DNA from: Thereva unica
Lineage: Eukaryota > Arthropoda > Insecta > Diptera > Therevidae
Assembly: GCA_949987705.1 (NCBI GenBank)
Contig: OX465281.1
Span: 192,745,112 to 192,809,111 of the forward strand
Reading direction: 5' to 3'
Length of the DNA stretch: 64,000 bases
The notes below the pieces were generated by a model that made no database searches, was not told the DNA's origin, and saw only the letters and a list, made by a program, of their open reading frames with translations. Made by a program: the position numbers and the translations under genes. Shown here piece after piece: positions 55,140 through 64,000 of this stretch (positions within the stretch are counted from its first letter, which is position 1; each line of letters begins with the position of its first letter).

Positions 55140-56585
55140 CTGAGGAAAAAATATCCTATAACTCATCTTATTAGGTTAACAGGACAAAATCTAGTTTATT
55201 TAAAAAGATTCTTATTAAATTATCCCGCTTTTTCTTGTTATTCCAATAAGATCGGTCCTTTTACTTTTTTAAACACGCGCACATGAAATTATCGGGTCGT
55301 ATCCCTTTGGCTTTATAAGATTCTTGTTAAATAAACCAGACCATCTAGTTACAGGTGTGACTCACTTTAGAAGTTTACATTATTCTTATAGGAATCTTAT
55401 TAAATTAAAATTAGAGTCTCGTAGGCATCCGTCAAAAATATAAGAATTTCACAATTTTGTTAATTTTTTTTTGGACGCTACTAGAACTAGTCGAGTTGCA
55501 TCGAAAAATGAAAACAAATAACATAGTTTACTGTGTAGACGACAGCGTTCTTAGTGAATTTGTGTTAAATAGTGAAAGTATAGAAGAACTCGAAATTAAT
55601 GAAGAAGATGGGGAAATGAAAAAACTAATATGCGACAAATTTGGATTTGATGCAGAGCTGTGCAAGGTGTTAAAGTGTAAGTATTATCCTCTACTTATGT
55701 TAAATGCTACTATTTTAATTAGCAATCTATGATTATGATTGCTTCTTACTACTGCCATTGTGGTTACTACATCAGGAATTAGTTATTCATTATCTTATTT
55801 TTACAGCGTATAAATTAGACCTCAAAAGTCTGTGATTGCTAAGACAATCGGATTTGAATGACATCTTCCCAAAAACATAAATGGGAATAAAAATTAAATT
55901 TAGAGAAAAACTTTCCCAGTGGAAAATAATTACGGTATGTAAAATTATATCAACGGTAAACTTTTAATGACTACATTTTTAGGCCGAGACCTTATCACCT
56001 TCATATTGTGAAAGTTGGGTGGAGTCACTGAAGAGTCCAGAATCTGGGCTGTCATCAGAAAGTTGTGGAAGATTTACTGATCAAAACAGAACACCACTGG
56101 AAAATATATTAAACAAAACTGCTGATGGGAGAGCCAGAAAAAAGCTATTAGAATTAAAAAAAATTGAGTTAATTTTGTGCTAGCAAATGTCTTTTTTATA
56201 TTTCTTATGGATTACATTCAAAATAAATTTTTTTTAAAAAACTGAAATTTTTGGTTTGTTTTTTATATTCCATTTCAGAAAAATCCATCGAAACAACAGG
56301 ATAAAATCCCGTAAAAATAATCCGATAAAATTCTATTTAATTTAAAAGGATGGATATTATAATTTTTAAATGATTGCCGTCTTAATATAACAAGACATTA
56401 TACTATAAAAATTACCAGGTACGCTAGTTAATTTAACAAGATGTCCCGTTACGGCTTACCAAAAAAATTCACAAGATCAATATTGTTAAAATAGCAGGAC
56501 AAATCCAATTGACCAAAAAATAAAGGACATCTTATTAATTTAAGAAGACCATTTATATGAACATCTTATTATTCTTGTTGAGGGG
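55140..56585. mobile_element. Element with clustered subterminal repeats and a SAM-like gene
   Basis: Both flanks of the gene carry many short copies, in both orientations, of a TCTTATTAA/TTTAACAAGAT-type motif (55170, 55212, 55250, 55317, 55398 left; 56425, 56530, 56560 right). Dense subterminal repeats are typical transposase-binding arrays. Exact termini and duplications could not be fixed. It abuts the TAGGGTGACC unit on the left and the R1 copy on the right. Confidence 0.5.
55508..56183 (+). pseudogene. SAM-like domain protein, three exons, two stops
   Basis: Exons 55508-55676, 55807-55934 and 55983-56183 join in phase (165 residues) with GTAAGT and GTATGT donors and CAG/TAG acceptors. 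The middle exon encodes YKLDLKSL, then LLRQSDLNDIFPK, then MGIKIKFREKLSQW. This fits the SAM-like pattern ..L..LT..DL..LFP..G.R.KF...L. seen in short insect proteins. In-frame TGA and TAA codons interrupt exon 2. The C-terminal exon is basic/serine-rich. Function unknown; it sits inside a probable transposon. Confidence 0.55.
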
Positions 56586-56640
56586 CGCTTTAGCGGGCAC
56601 TGCGACTTATTTTGTTTGGTCTATTGTGCCATCCCCTTCT

Positions 56641-57594
56641 TTAAAAACCATCAAGGTTAAGCCTTCTTAGGTAGCCTAAAACTGATTCAGGGTTGCTGTC
56701 CCAAATCTCCCTGGGAGTAGGGAAATCACGATGGAGAAGGCTCAGTCTTTTCCTCGCTGTAGCCTCACAGTCGCACATCAAGTGCTCCGCGGTTTCGGGA
56801 GCTGTCCCGCAGAATCGACAGCCAGAGTCGGCCACCAGTCCTATTTTGTTTAGGTGATAGTTAAGCGAACAGTGGCCCGTCAGGAGCTCTGTTATTATTT
56901 TTAGCTCCCACCTCTTGAGATTTAACAGTTTGCCCGCCTTAGCTTTATCAATTTGGATGAATCTTTTAGCTTGACGAGCACCCTGGGTCCTAGACCAGCT
57001 TTGAAGAAACATCTGGTCAACCCAATTCTTTAAGGCCATTTTTACGTGGCAGCTTGTTAAGCTACAGAAAGGTTCCGGACCAATAGGTAATGAGTTTGCG
57101 CCTGCTCTAGCCAGGCTATCGGCAATCTCATTACCAATGTGACCTTCGTGGCCCGGAATCCACATCAGCGTGACACTATTGTTCCTGCTGAGGAATTTCA
57201 GGGATTGAAGACAATCCAGGACAGCCTTTGATGACACTCTGTGCGATTTAATGGCCAGCAGTGCAGCTTGACTGTCCGAGAAAATAACAATGTTAGAGCT
57301 ATTTGGAGCTCTATTAATACAAGTCTGAGCACACACCTGGATGGCGAGTACCTCAGCCTGAAAAACAGTGGGGGTAGTGCCCAGAGCCATGGATATTTTG
57401 CTCCTTGGGCCATAAACACCCAGCCCTACCCCTTTATCGGTTTTGGAACCATGCGTGTACCAAAAGGCCGTGCTTCCTCTAAAGAGAGGCCTGCCATGTT
57501 GCCACTCTGACCTACTTCGAATAATCGTCGTAAACGGTTTGTCAAAGTCAAGAGTAGCAGGAATGGTATCGGACAAAGATATCATTGGCTCCAA
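56641..57594 (-). pseudogene. R1-group LINE RNase H and C-terminal zinc-like domain
   Basis: RNase H blocks are WYTHGSKTDKGVGLGVYG, FQAEVLAIQ, IFSDSQAALLAI and GHIGNEIADSLA. The first catalytic Asp (YTDGS in the family) reads His, so RNase H is probably inactive. Near the C-terminus CRFCGTAPETAEHLMCDC gives the C-C-H-C zinc-like motif common in this group. One frame break separates it from the RT segment. Confidence 0.88.
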
Positions 57595-57596
57595 GT

Positions 57597-59251
57597 TCAG
57601 CTCTTGAGGATCGATAAATGATCCAGCAGGTCTCCTGGCTTAAAGAAGAATAGCTCCCGTAGACGCAGTGCCCCTGCCAGAACCTCTTTTTTCACCACCA
57701 GGTGTAGCGGAGGAAGGTTCAGTAGAGCCTCCATAGCCACAGTCGGACAGGTGCTTTTGGCCCCTGTGATACCAAGACAGGCCAGTCTTTGCACCCTGGC
57801 CAGCTTAATCATAGCATCCTTTTGTTTGGTCTTAGCCCACCATGCGATGGATGCATATGTGATCATGGGCCTTACGACCGTAGTATATAGCCAAAACATT
57901 AACCTAGGTTTAAGACCCCAGGTTTTTCCTACGAATTGGCGACAAACATGGAGAGATGCAGTTGCCTTGGCTGTTACTCTCTCAATTTGAGATTTCCAGG
58001 AGAACTTTTGATCCAGGATTATGCCTAGATATTTAGCCTCCTTTGAGAAACCTATTTCTTTGCCGTACACAGAGGGAGCTTTTAAATTTAGCTTCCTTCT
58101 ATTAGTAAACGGTACGATGACAGTTTTTTGTGGGTTAATACCCAGATTCTTGCTACGGCACCAGCTATGCACATGTGACAAAGCGGCTTGCATGAGGTCT
58201 GAAACGGTGCTATCATGACCGCCCCTAACCGTTATGACGATATCGTCAGCATAGGCCTGTGTTTTAAATCCACGGTTATTCAGGTCGGCAAGAAGTTCGT
58301 CGATCACGATTGACCATAGGAGGGGTGATAGAACGCCCCCTTGAGGACAGCCTTTAGCAACAATTACCGTAATCGATTCACCATTCATCTCAGCAGCTAT
58401 CAATCTGCTGCTGAGAAGCGACGTGATCCATCTCGCAGTGGGGCGAAGAATGCCTTTTTTTACTGCTGCTTCATTGATCGCGTCGAAGGTAACGTTGTCA
58501 AACGCACCCTCAATGTCTGCAAAGGCGCAGAGAGAGATTTCCTTGGCAATGAGGGACTTCTCAATATCTCTCACTAGCACATGAATGGCAGTCTCTGTAG
58601 ATCTGCCTGGCCGGTAGGCAAATTGCAGACAGTGAAGTGGGCTCGCTGTAAGACCCTCTCTAATATGACTGTCTAAAACTTTCTCCATTGTTAGGAAGAG
58701 AGGCTGATGGGTCGATAGGATTTTGCTTCTCTATTTGATCTTCTCCCCGATTTAGGGATAAAGACTACCCTAGCCTCTCTCCAACACCTCGGAATGTGGG
58801 CCAGCGCAAAGCTACCCCGAAAAAGTGGTAGCAGGACCGGTAAGATCTCTTCCAAGCCTCTCTGAAGGAGAGCTGGGAAGATGTGGTCCTTTCCAGCAGC
58901 CTTGAAGGGACTGAAGGTGCCAATGGCCCACTCAATCTTACCGGCAGTGAAAATCCTGTTTGCCAGGCCTTTGTTCCTATTATAGGACCGATGGGCAAGT
59001 ACTACCTCCGATTCAATGTTAGGTTCAAAGGCCAATCCAGGGTTAATTACCTGAGAGCCAGGGAAATGAGTGCTCATTAATAGCTCCATGGTATCCCTGG
59101 TGTTCTCCGTAAAGGACCCTTCAGAGGTCTTGAGAGAGACAATGCCATTAGAGTGATCCTTAGACAAAACTTTGTGTAACCTCGTGGAGGCTGGAAGTTT
59201 GTCTATTTCTTCGCAGAAGGCCTTCCAAGACCTTCGTTTGGATCTTCTCAA
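57597..59251 (-). pseudogene. R1-group LINE reverse transcriptase, frameshifted
   Basis: Segment 59251-58691 has TFSPFKAAGKDHIFPALLQ, IPRCWREARVVFIPKSG and AKSYRPISL. After a break at about 58690, 58688-57597 has LQFAYRPGRSTETAIH, ADIEGAFDNVTF (motif A), CPQGGVLSPLLW and AYADDIVI (catalytic, about 58235), then thumb motifs KYLGIILDQKFSW and RLACLGI. Copies element RNA at a nicked target. Confidence 0.88.
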
Positions 59252-59404
59252 ATCTTTGTTATAATTGGTAAGGGCTTTCTTGTATGGGTCCCAGTTGCCC
59301 GAAACCTTAGCCCTATTAAATAGTTTTCTAAGTTCTCTCCTTTGCTTGCAGAGATCATTGTTCCACCAAGAAACCTTTCGGTTAGTGCTTCGAGGTTTCG
59401 CAGG

Positions 59405-60200
59405 TCAGCTGCTCTCGAAGGCTGCGATGATCGTTTCCTGCAGATTGGTAGAGACAAGGTCGAGATCGGCCTCAGTAATGAGATTAGTATCCATATGGCT
59501 GATTCCTAAACTGAGAGCTGTGCGATAAGCGTCCCAGTCAGTCTGCCGTGGAATCCTAAATGCTTCCGAGGATATTGCAGAAGCTCTCAGGTTAAACCTT
59601 ATATGTCTATGGTCAGATATTGATGGCTCACTTGAGACGTGCCAGTTTAGTATTCTGGAACTGACAAATGTGCTAGCAAGACTCAGGTCAATTACCTCTT
59701 GCCTAATCACATTAGAAAAGGTAGGTTCGTGCCCCTTGTTCATAGCCTGTAAATTGTAGGTAGTAATGAAATCAAGGAGGTAATCGCCCCTAGAATTAGT
59801 ATTGGTGCTTCCCCACACAAGGAGGTGCGCGTTGGCATCGCAACCAATCACTAACTGAATATTCCTCCTAGTGCAGTCTTCCACAAGTCTCTTGACATGG
59901 TGGTGGTGGGGCAGGCTCTTCACCAGGGAAGTAGGCCGAGGCTATAACGAGCCTGGGCATTCCTACGTCTCCAGGTAGCACTACCTCAGCCGCGACCAGA
60001 TCTCTGGATACGAACTGCGAAAGAGGAAGGCATGTTATTCTCTTCCCCATGAGCAGTGCTGCTCTAGGGCCAGCATTAGTAGCTGAACATCTTATTAATT
60101 TTATGGGATCTTTTCTCTCGGCGTATGTTCTATGGAGTACCGGACGGCAAGAGGACACCATAAAAATATATTGAGTATTTCTAAACTGCAGTCCTCGCAC
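59405..60200 (-). pseudogene. R1-group LINE endonuclease, frameshifted
   Basis: Segment 60200-59868 (GPRAALLMGKRITCLPL, DLVAAEVVLPG, VIASAYFPGEEP) shifts near 59900 into 59923-59405 with VIGCDANAHLLVWGS, EVIDLSLAS and SISDHRHIRF. The GCDANAH and SDHR blocks are the later catalytic motifs of the APE-type endonuclease; the N-terminal catalytic part is missing or degenerate. Confidence 0.85.
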
Positions 60201-60250
60201 AACATCACACGTAATGTCTTAGTATTAAGAATTTTCAACGTATCAGAACT

Positions 60251-61680
60251 TTGTAAGTCAACAAGCGAAAGACTCAGCTTTAAACAGGCTCGATCATGCT
60301 TTCAAAGTAACCACCTTTCACAACCGTTAAAACTATTTACCACTAAAAGTTTACAAAACAAATCAATGCTTAGTTAAAAGTGTTGATGTTAATGACAACA
60401 ACAATTACAACACTCTAAAACTGACTTCACCCAGTTTAAAACTCCATTTCAGAAAAAAACTTTCCCAACGAATTTACTCGAAAATAGTTTCGCCCTGCCA
60501 CATGTCTGTAACGCCATTCCCTCCAATTAGGTTCGTTAAATTATCCTGGAAAAAGGATTTTGATACGCCCGAGTGAAAAATGCATCGGTTCCTCGAAAAC
60601 ATTTATGAAATAATTTTAACAGGAAATGAAAATAACTCTGTTCGAAAATATGAAAATCTGATTTCGAATGGTGAATTTTAACGCAAAGGAATTTTTCGCC
60701 GCACCAACGACTATTTATCCTAAAATCCATCTTTTGCATAGGGCTTTATAATTTCCTTGCTTTCCTCCTGAGTGAAAACCAATTTCCTTACTTTAGCATC
60801 TGTTATCAGAGGTGAAAACTGATCAGAAACTTTACCTTGGGAAGCATTTTTGAGGGCTTTGAGCACCAGGAAATTTGTAGTTCTTTATCGAAAGGATAAA
60901 TAAAGCGAATCTATTATAAAGTTAAAAGTTAGGTAACAAAAGCTAAGGATTACACTTAGATAGGATTTATATTGAAGGCTTTAAAATTCATAAAAGTTTC
61001 GATTTGGAGTAGTAAACGTTGTTTTGTTAAACTTAGTGGTAGTAATTTAAACTTTGAGTATTTACGGTTAGACTTTTAATATTTACAAAAGGCAAAGGCC
61101 GTAGATACTTTACAACCAAATCTTTTTTATGTATGAAGTGTGGCTCCGTATACAAACAACAACGAAAACACAATAATATTTTTGAATGCCCTTATTTTGC
61201 CACCTTAAGTTTAATTGATACCATCATGCAAACCATATATATTGTTCATTAAACAATAATAATAACAGATATTAGTGTTATCAAAAGTTCGCTAGTTGGT
61301 ACTAATGGAGTACAGTTGCTCCACGAGTGAGTCACTTCGTCGTGAATATATTAAGCTGAGAAACTCAAACAATGTGCCTCACCTTTGGCCTCATTTGGCA
61401 AACGTCTGTAAGTTCTATAGGTGGATTCTTTAGCTTTCATTGACTTGGGATTTTTCGATTTGGTAGAGTGTAGAATGAATAGACGCCCTAGATTTTGGTG
61501 ACACATAGAGCGGCAGAGCTCGCAAAGAGCGATACATAGGGTGACATTGGCACTATGAAAACACAAATCCCAGTACACATCTTGGAAGATGCATATGGGA
61601 AATTAGCGATGACAAGGTAGTGGACTGAGTTACCAAGAAGAGGGTCTACTTTCACGGGGCATCGTGCCCGATAACAAAAA
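60251..61680. other. Intergenic, no gene recognised
   Basis: AT-rich region without recognisable domains. Frames 60132-60377 (+), 60536-60739 (-) and 61351-61578 (-) have no support. Confidence 0.4.
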
Positions 61681-61789
61681 TATAACTAGTTTGGAATATA
61701 AGTTTGACCCCTTCGGTCCACACGATCAACTTCCCAGTATGAGGAACGTAGACAGAATAAACTGACTTCTTACAAAATTAGCAATACAT

Positions 61790-62799
61790 TGTAACGAACC
61801 ACGTTCGTTACTAAGAACCGTCTCTTAGAAAAATACTAAAGTAACCCCTTTCAACTCTAGAAGGCATTTCCTAACAAAGCTTTAAGAAAAATAAATATTT
61901 ACTCAGCAGGCTGGGTGATTCTCCTTTGAAAGCTCACTTCAAAGCGCTAAAGCTTCCTACGCCGACGAGCTTTCCGGCTATAAAATAAACGGCCTCACCA
62001 GGCTAAAAGTCAGTCTTTAATCAGGCTCGTTCCGGAGAGGTCACCTTCTCCGGTCCTAGACCGTGTCGTGGTGTACGATCCGGCACGGTCATACTTTGCC
62101 CCTCAGGAATGTTGCCGAGGCCTTGTCGTGGTGTACGATCCGACTATGTGCCGAAGTAGCTATTGCTATACCGTGTCGTGGTGTACGATCCGGCACGGTT
62201 AGACTACAGACATAACAACTACCGACCGGAGGAATGTTTCCTGGACCAATGTCGTGGTGTATGATCCGGCATTGTTCCCGGCAGCATTGCCTATACCAGT
62301 GTCGCGGTATGACCAAATACAAGACCGACCACATACCGACACACACACTCACTCACACACACACGCACATCCTGCTGGACCAGTGACCCCAGCTTACGCA
62401 CATGTAGAATAGAGTAGTGAGCAGGTAACTGCTTAGTAATAAATAAGTAGGAAACATGTATTCTAGAGGCAAACCGTAGTCAATTACTCAGAGATAGCTA
62501 TAAGAAACCTGTAAACATGTATCCCGTATTTACCTAGATTTAAGAGACCTAAATTGTTAGTACATAAGGAATATTTTGAATAAATAAAGAAATTTTATTT
62601 TGTAATAAGGTGTTTGTTCTCACACGATTTAGCACTAGAGGGAAATTGACTAGTTTCAGAGCTGGTGACAAAGTAACCTTGAAAGAAGCTAGTTAAAATA
62701 ACTATAATGGTGGTAAATCCACAAGATTTTTCTAGAGAATTTGTTTTTCCTGAACGTTAGCAAACGAACATATCCTTCGTGCTTACATAGTTCGTGACA
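61790..62799 (+). repeat. Probable solo LTR (TGTAACGAAC...GTTCGTGACA)
   Basis: About 1010 bp with short inverted ends TGTAACGAAC and GTTCGTGACA. It carries a promoter (TATAAAATA at 61979, TCAGT initiator at 62010-62014, spacing 33) and a poly(A) signal AATAAA at 62579-62584. No coding. This layout is that of an LTR with U3, R and U5. No second copy or primer site adjoins it, so it would be a solo LTR; no perfect target duplication was found. Confidence 0.55.
62060..62275 (+). repeat. Four spaced hairpin repeats within the LTR-like unit
   Basis: Repeats centred on TGTCGTGGTGTACGATCC lie at 62060-62089, 62121-62142, 62170-62199 and 62246-62275 (a fifth, weaker, at about 62296). Outer arms CCGTG/CACGG in the first and third become CAATG/CATTG in the fourth, keeping the pairing. 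They lie just downstream of the inferred transcription start, so they would be in the RNA leader. Confidence 0.7.
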
Positions 62800-63095
62800 C
62801 TAAAGTGGGTGTTCGAATTCATATTGAGCGTGGTGAAGCGCCGTCGATAACCTGGGAAGCAAATGAATTCATTTGGTAATTCAAATCTTGCCGGAGATTT
62901 TAGCAAAACTAATCAATGACATGTACTTGTCGGACTTGACCAAAAAGAACAATTTATCGGTAACTACTGGAAAATCCGGGATGAACCGCAATTTCCTGAA
63001 ACTGTAGGACGTAGAAAACATTACCCGTCAAAAAATTGCTAATCCAAAGTTTGAAAAATTCGTGATGTTTGTAAAGGGTGCTGTAATTTTTGCAC

Positions 63096-64000
63096 GATAT
63101 TTAAAGAGTGTGGGATTTTGACCTCAACTAAATCGATATCTTTAATGGTTCGCGCTATATTGTGTAGGTACAAATTCACTTATGTCGTTTAAATCAAAAA
63201 ACGGCTCGACCGAATATTATAAAAATCTCTACTCTTCGAACTACACCTCAAGTAAGTCGATATCTTTTGTGGTTCGCGCGATATCGCGCGGGTGCAAAAA
63301 TCAGTTATCTCGTTTAAACTCGGTGGAACACAAGTGCCAAAATCGGCCGCCATCTTGGAAACGCCTTCTTGGTTTTTTTTACAAATTTTCAGATTGAATA
63401 GAGTACATATACATGATGAGTTGAATTCAGGTTAAACCCGCGTCTAATTACATGTAAAGGGGAGTTGAGATGAGTTAGTTTCAACTACGCTTGACTGAGC
63501 TCTGCTACCCGGGTTGAGTTCAAATTATGCAAACAGACGAGAATTCAGTAGTTAAGTACTTTAATTTAGTTGACAGCAGAAACTCTGCGTTTTGTTTATG
63601 ACTTTATGTAACGTGTAGTGCCTTTTTATTTCTTACTCAACCTCAACTTAACTATTCAACTCTGTGTATACATTCTAATTATCTCAGGAACTATGAATGT
63701 CCGCAAAATTTGAAGTTGATCTGTTATATTTTTTACTTTTTAGTCTGTTTACCTTAAGTCTTCCGAAATTTTGTTTTGGCCACCATTTTGAATTTGGAAT
63801 GACGCAGTACATCTAATTATATTCTATCTGTCATATCCTTTCATTTGATACCCATATCAGGGGGCCGCGGAGCACAATTAAAAAGAAATTTGGCCGCCTT
63901 TTTGGAATCGCCATCTGGATTTTTTTTACAAAATAGTCAGATTGCATTGTCATCCAAACTAAACGTGTATGGAAAATTTAACTCAATCGGAAACCGGGAA
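63096..64000. repeat. Tandem and dispersed repeats, no gene
   Basis: Two tandem units of about 124 bp start at about 63122 and 63246 (TCGATATCTTT-TGGTTCGCGC). 63780-63990 is related to 31740-32060 (CATTTGATACCCAT, GGAATCGCCATCT, CAGATTGCATTGTCA). No protein was recognised. Confidence 0.6.

Larger units (their letters stand above)
56590..60250 (-). mobile_element. R1-group LINE, 5'-truncated, decayed
   Basis: Encodes endonuclease, reverse transcriptase and RNase H in that order on the minus strand. The 3' end carries GATGGCACAATAGACCAAAC, shared with the fragment ending near 19850. ORF1 is absent, so the copy is truncated at about 60250. Confidence 0.85.
61690..63095. repeat. Dispersed repeat split by an LTR-like unit
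   Basis: 61690-61789 and 62800-63095 together parallel the uninterrupted repeat at 21250-21540 (CTTGACCAAAAAGA, ATCCGGGATGAACCG, TTTCCTGAAACTGTAG). The LTR-like unit 61790-62799 lies between the two parts. Confidence 0.65.

Noticed and set aside
62060..62300. CRISPR-like repeat array
   Set aside because: Repeats are few, unequal in length and unevenly spaced, in a eukaryotic LTR-like context; no cas genes.

Overview
The window is eukaryotic and insect-like, most likely from a large, transposon-rich dipteran genome. The evidence is short introns of about 50-65 bp with GTAAGT donors, an arthropod TATA plus TCAG promoter, a 208-residue secreted protein of the insect G12/allergen-related-repeat family, and Copia, BEL/Pao, RTE, R1, jockey, Helitron, Harbinger and Transib-like elements of the kinds found in arthropods. 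The genus cannot be named from sequence alone. Only one ordinary host-like gene is convincing: the three-exon G12-type gene at 20296-21039. Almost everything else is transposon, whole or broken. Layout, left to right. 1-1560: 5' end of a BEL/Pao retrotransposon on the minus strand (gag start, tRNA-Arg primer site, part of an LTR). 1565-2635: truncated CR1/L2-like LINE. 3790-4463: Helitron helicase relic. 4445-16841: a nest in which a Harbinger-type element was invaded by a relative (4597-5613) and by a Copia element (5745-16770); the Copia 5' LTR was then invaded by an RTE-like LINE (10026-16604), and the extreme 5' end of that LINE by a CR1/L2-like LINE (13171-16592). Target duplications can be read at each Copia, RTE and CR1/L2 junction. 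17690-19850: RTE and R1 fragments. 20219-21165: the G12 gene. 21250-24200: dispersed repeats, a jockey RT fragment and a long-inverted-repeat element. 24275-27869: a broken minus-strand gene of an unnamed family with XPG/FEN1-like nuclease motifs and a C-terminal cysteine-rich CXC region. 28-32.5 kb: low-information DNA and dispersed repeats. 32.65-39.17 kb: a two-ORF CR1/L2-like LINE interrupted by a 1403-bp element with RAG-RSS-like CACAGTG ends, by an N-terminal fragment probably of the XPG/CXC family, and by a MITE. 39.2-41.2 kb: Harbinger MITE fragment and repeats. 41490-44592: a full-length but broken RTE-like LINE with a 12-bp target duplication. 45.4-49.0 kb: mariner-like relic, then a broken CR1/jockey-group LINE. 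49.6-55.1 kb: a long-inverted-repeat unit holding an autonomous-type PIF/Harbinger element (50013-53174) with Myb-like and transposase genes, plus MITEs. 55.1-56.6 kb: an element with subterminal repeats and a spliced SAM-like gene. 56.6-60.25 kb: a broken R1-group LINE. 61.8-62.8 kb: a probable solo LTR with a repeated hairpin, set in a dispersed repeat. How the parts work together: the two LINEs inside the Copia LTR keep uninterrupted ORFs (918 and 930 codons), so that nest is young. The Harbinger element pairs a Myb-like DNA-binding gene with a transposase gene facing it, although its transposase appears to have lost two of three catalytic acids. The strongest candidate for something not well described is the XPG/FEN1-like plus CXC family. 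One broken copy (24275-27869) and two apparent fragments (around 22.5 kb and 35.0-35.8 kb) share protein motifs, and both fragments lie next to TAGTCCAGTCAAATAAG-type termini, which suggests an unclassified DNA transposon.
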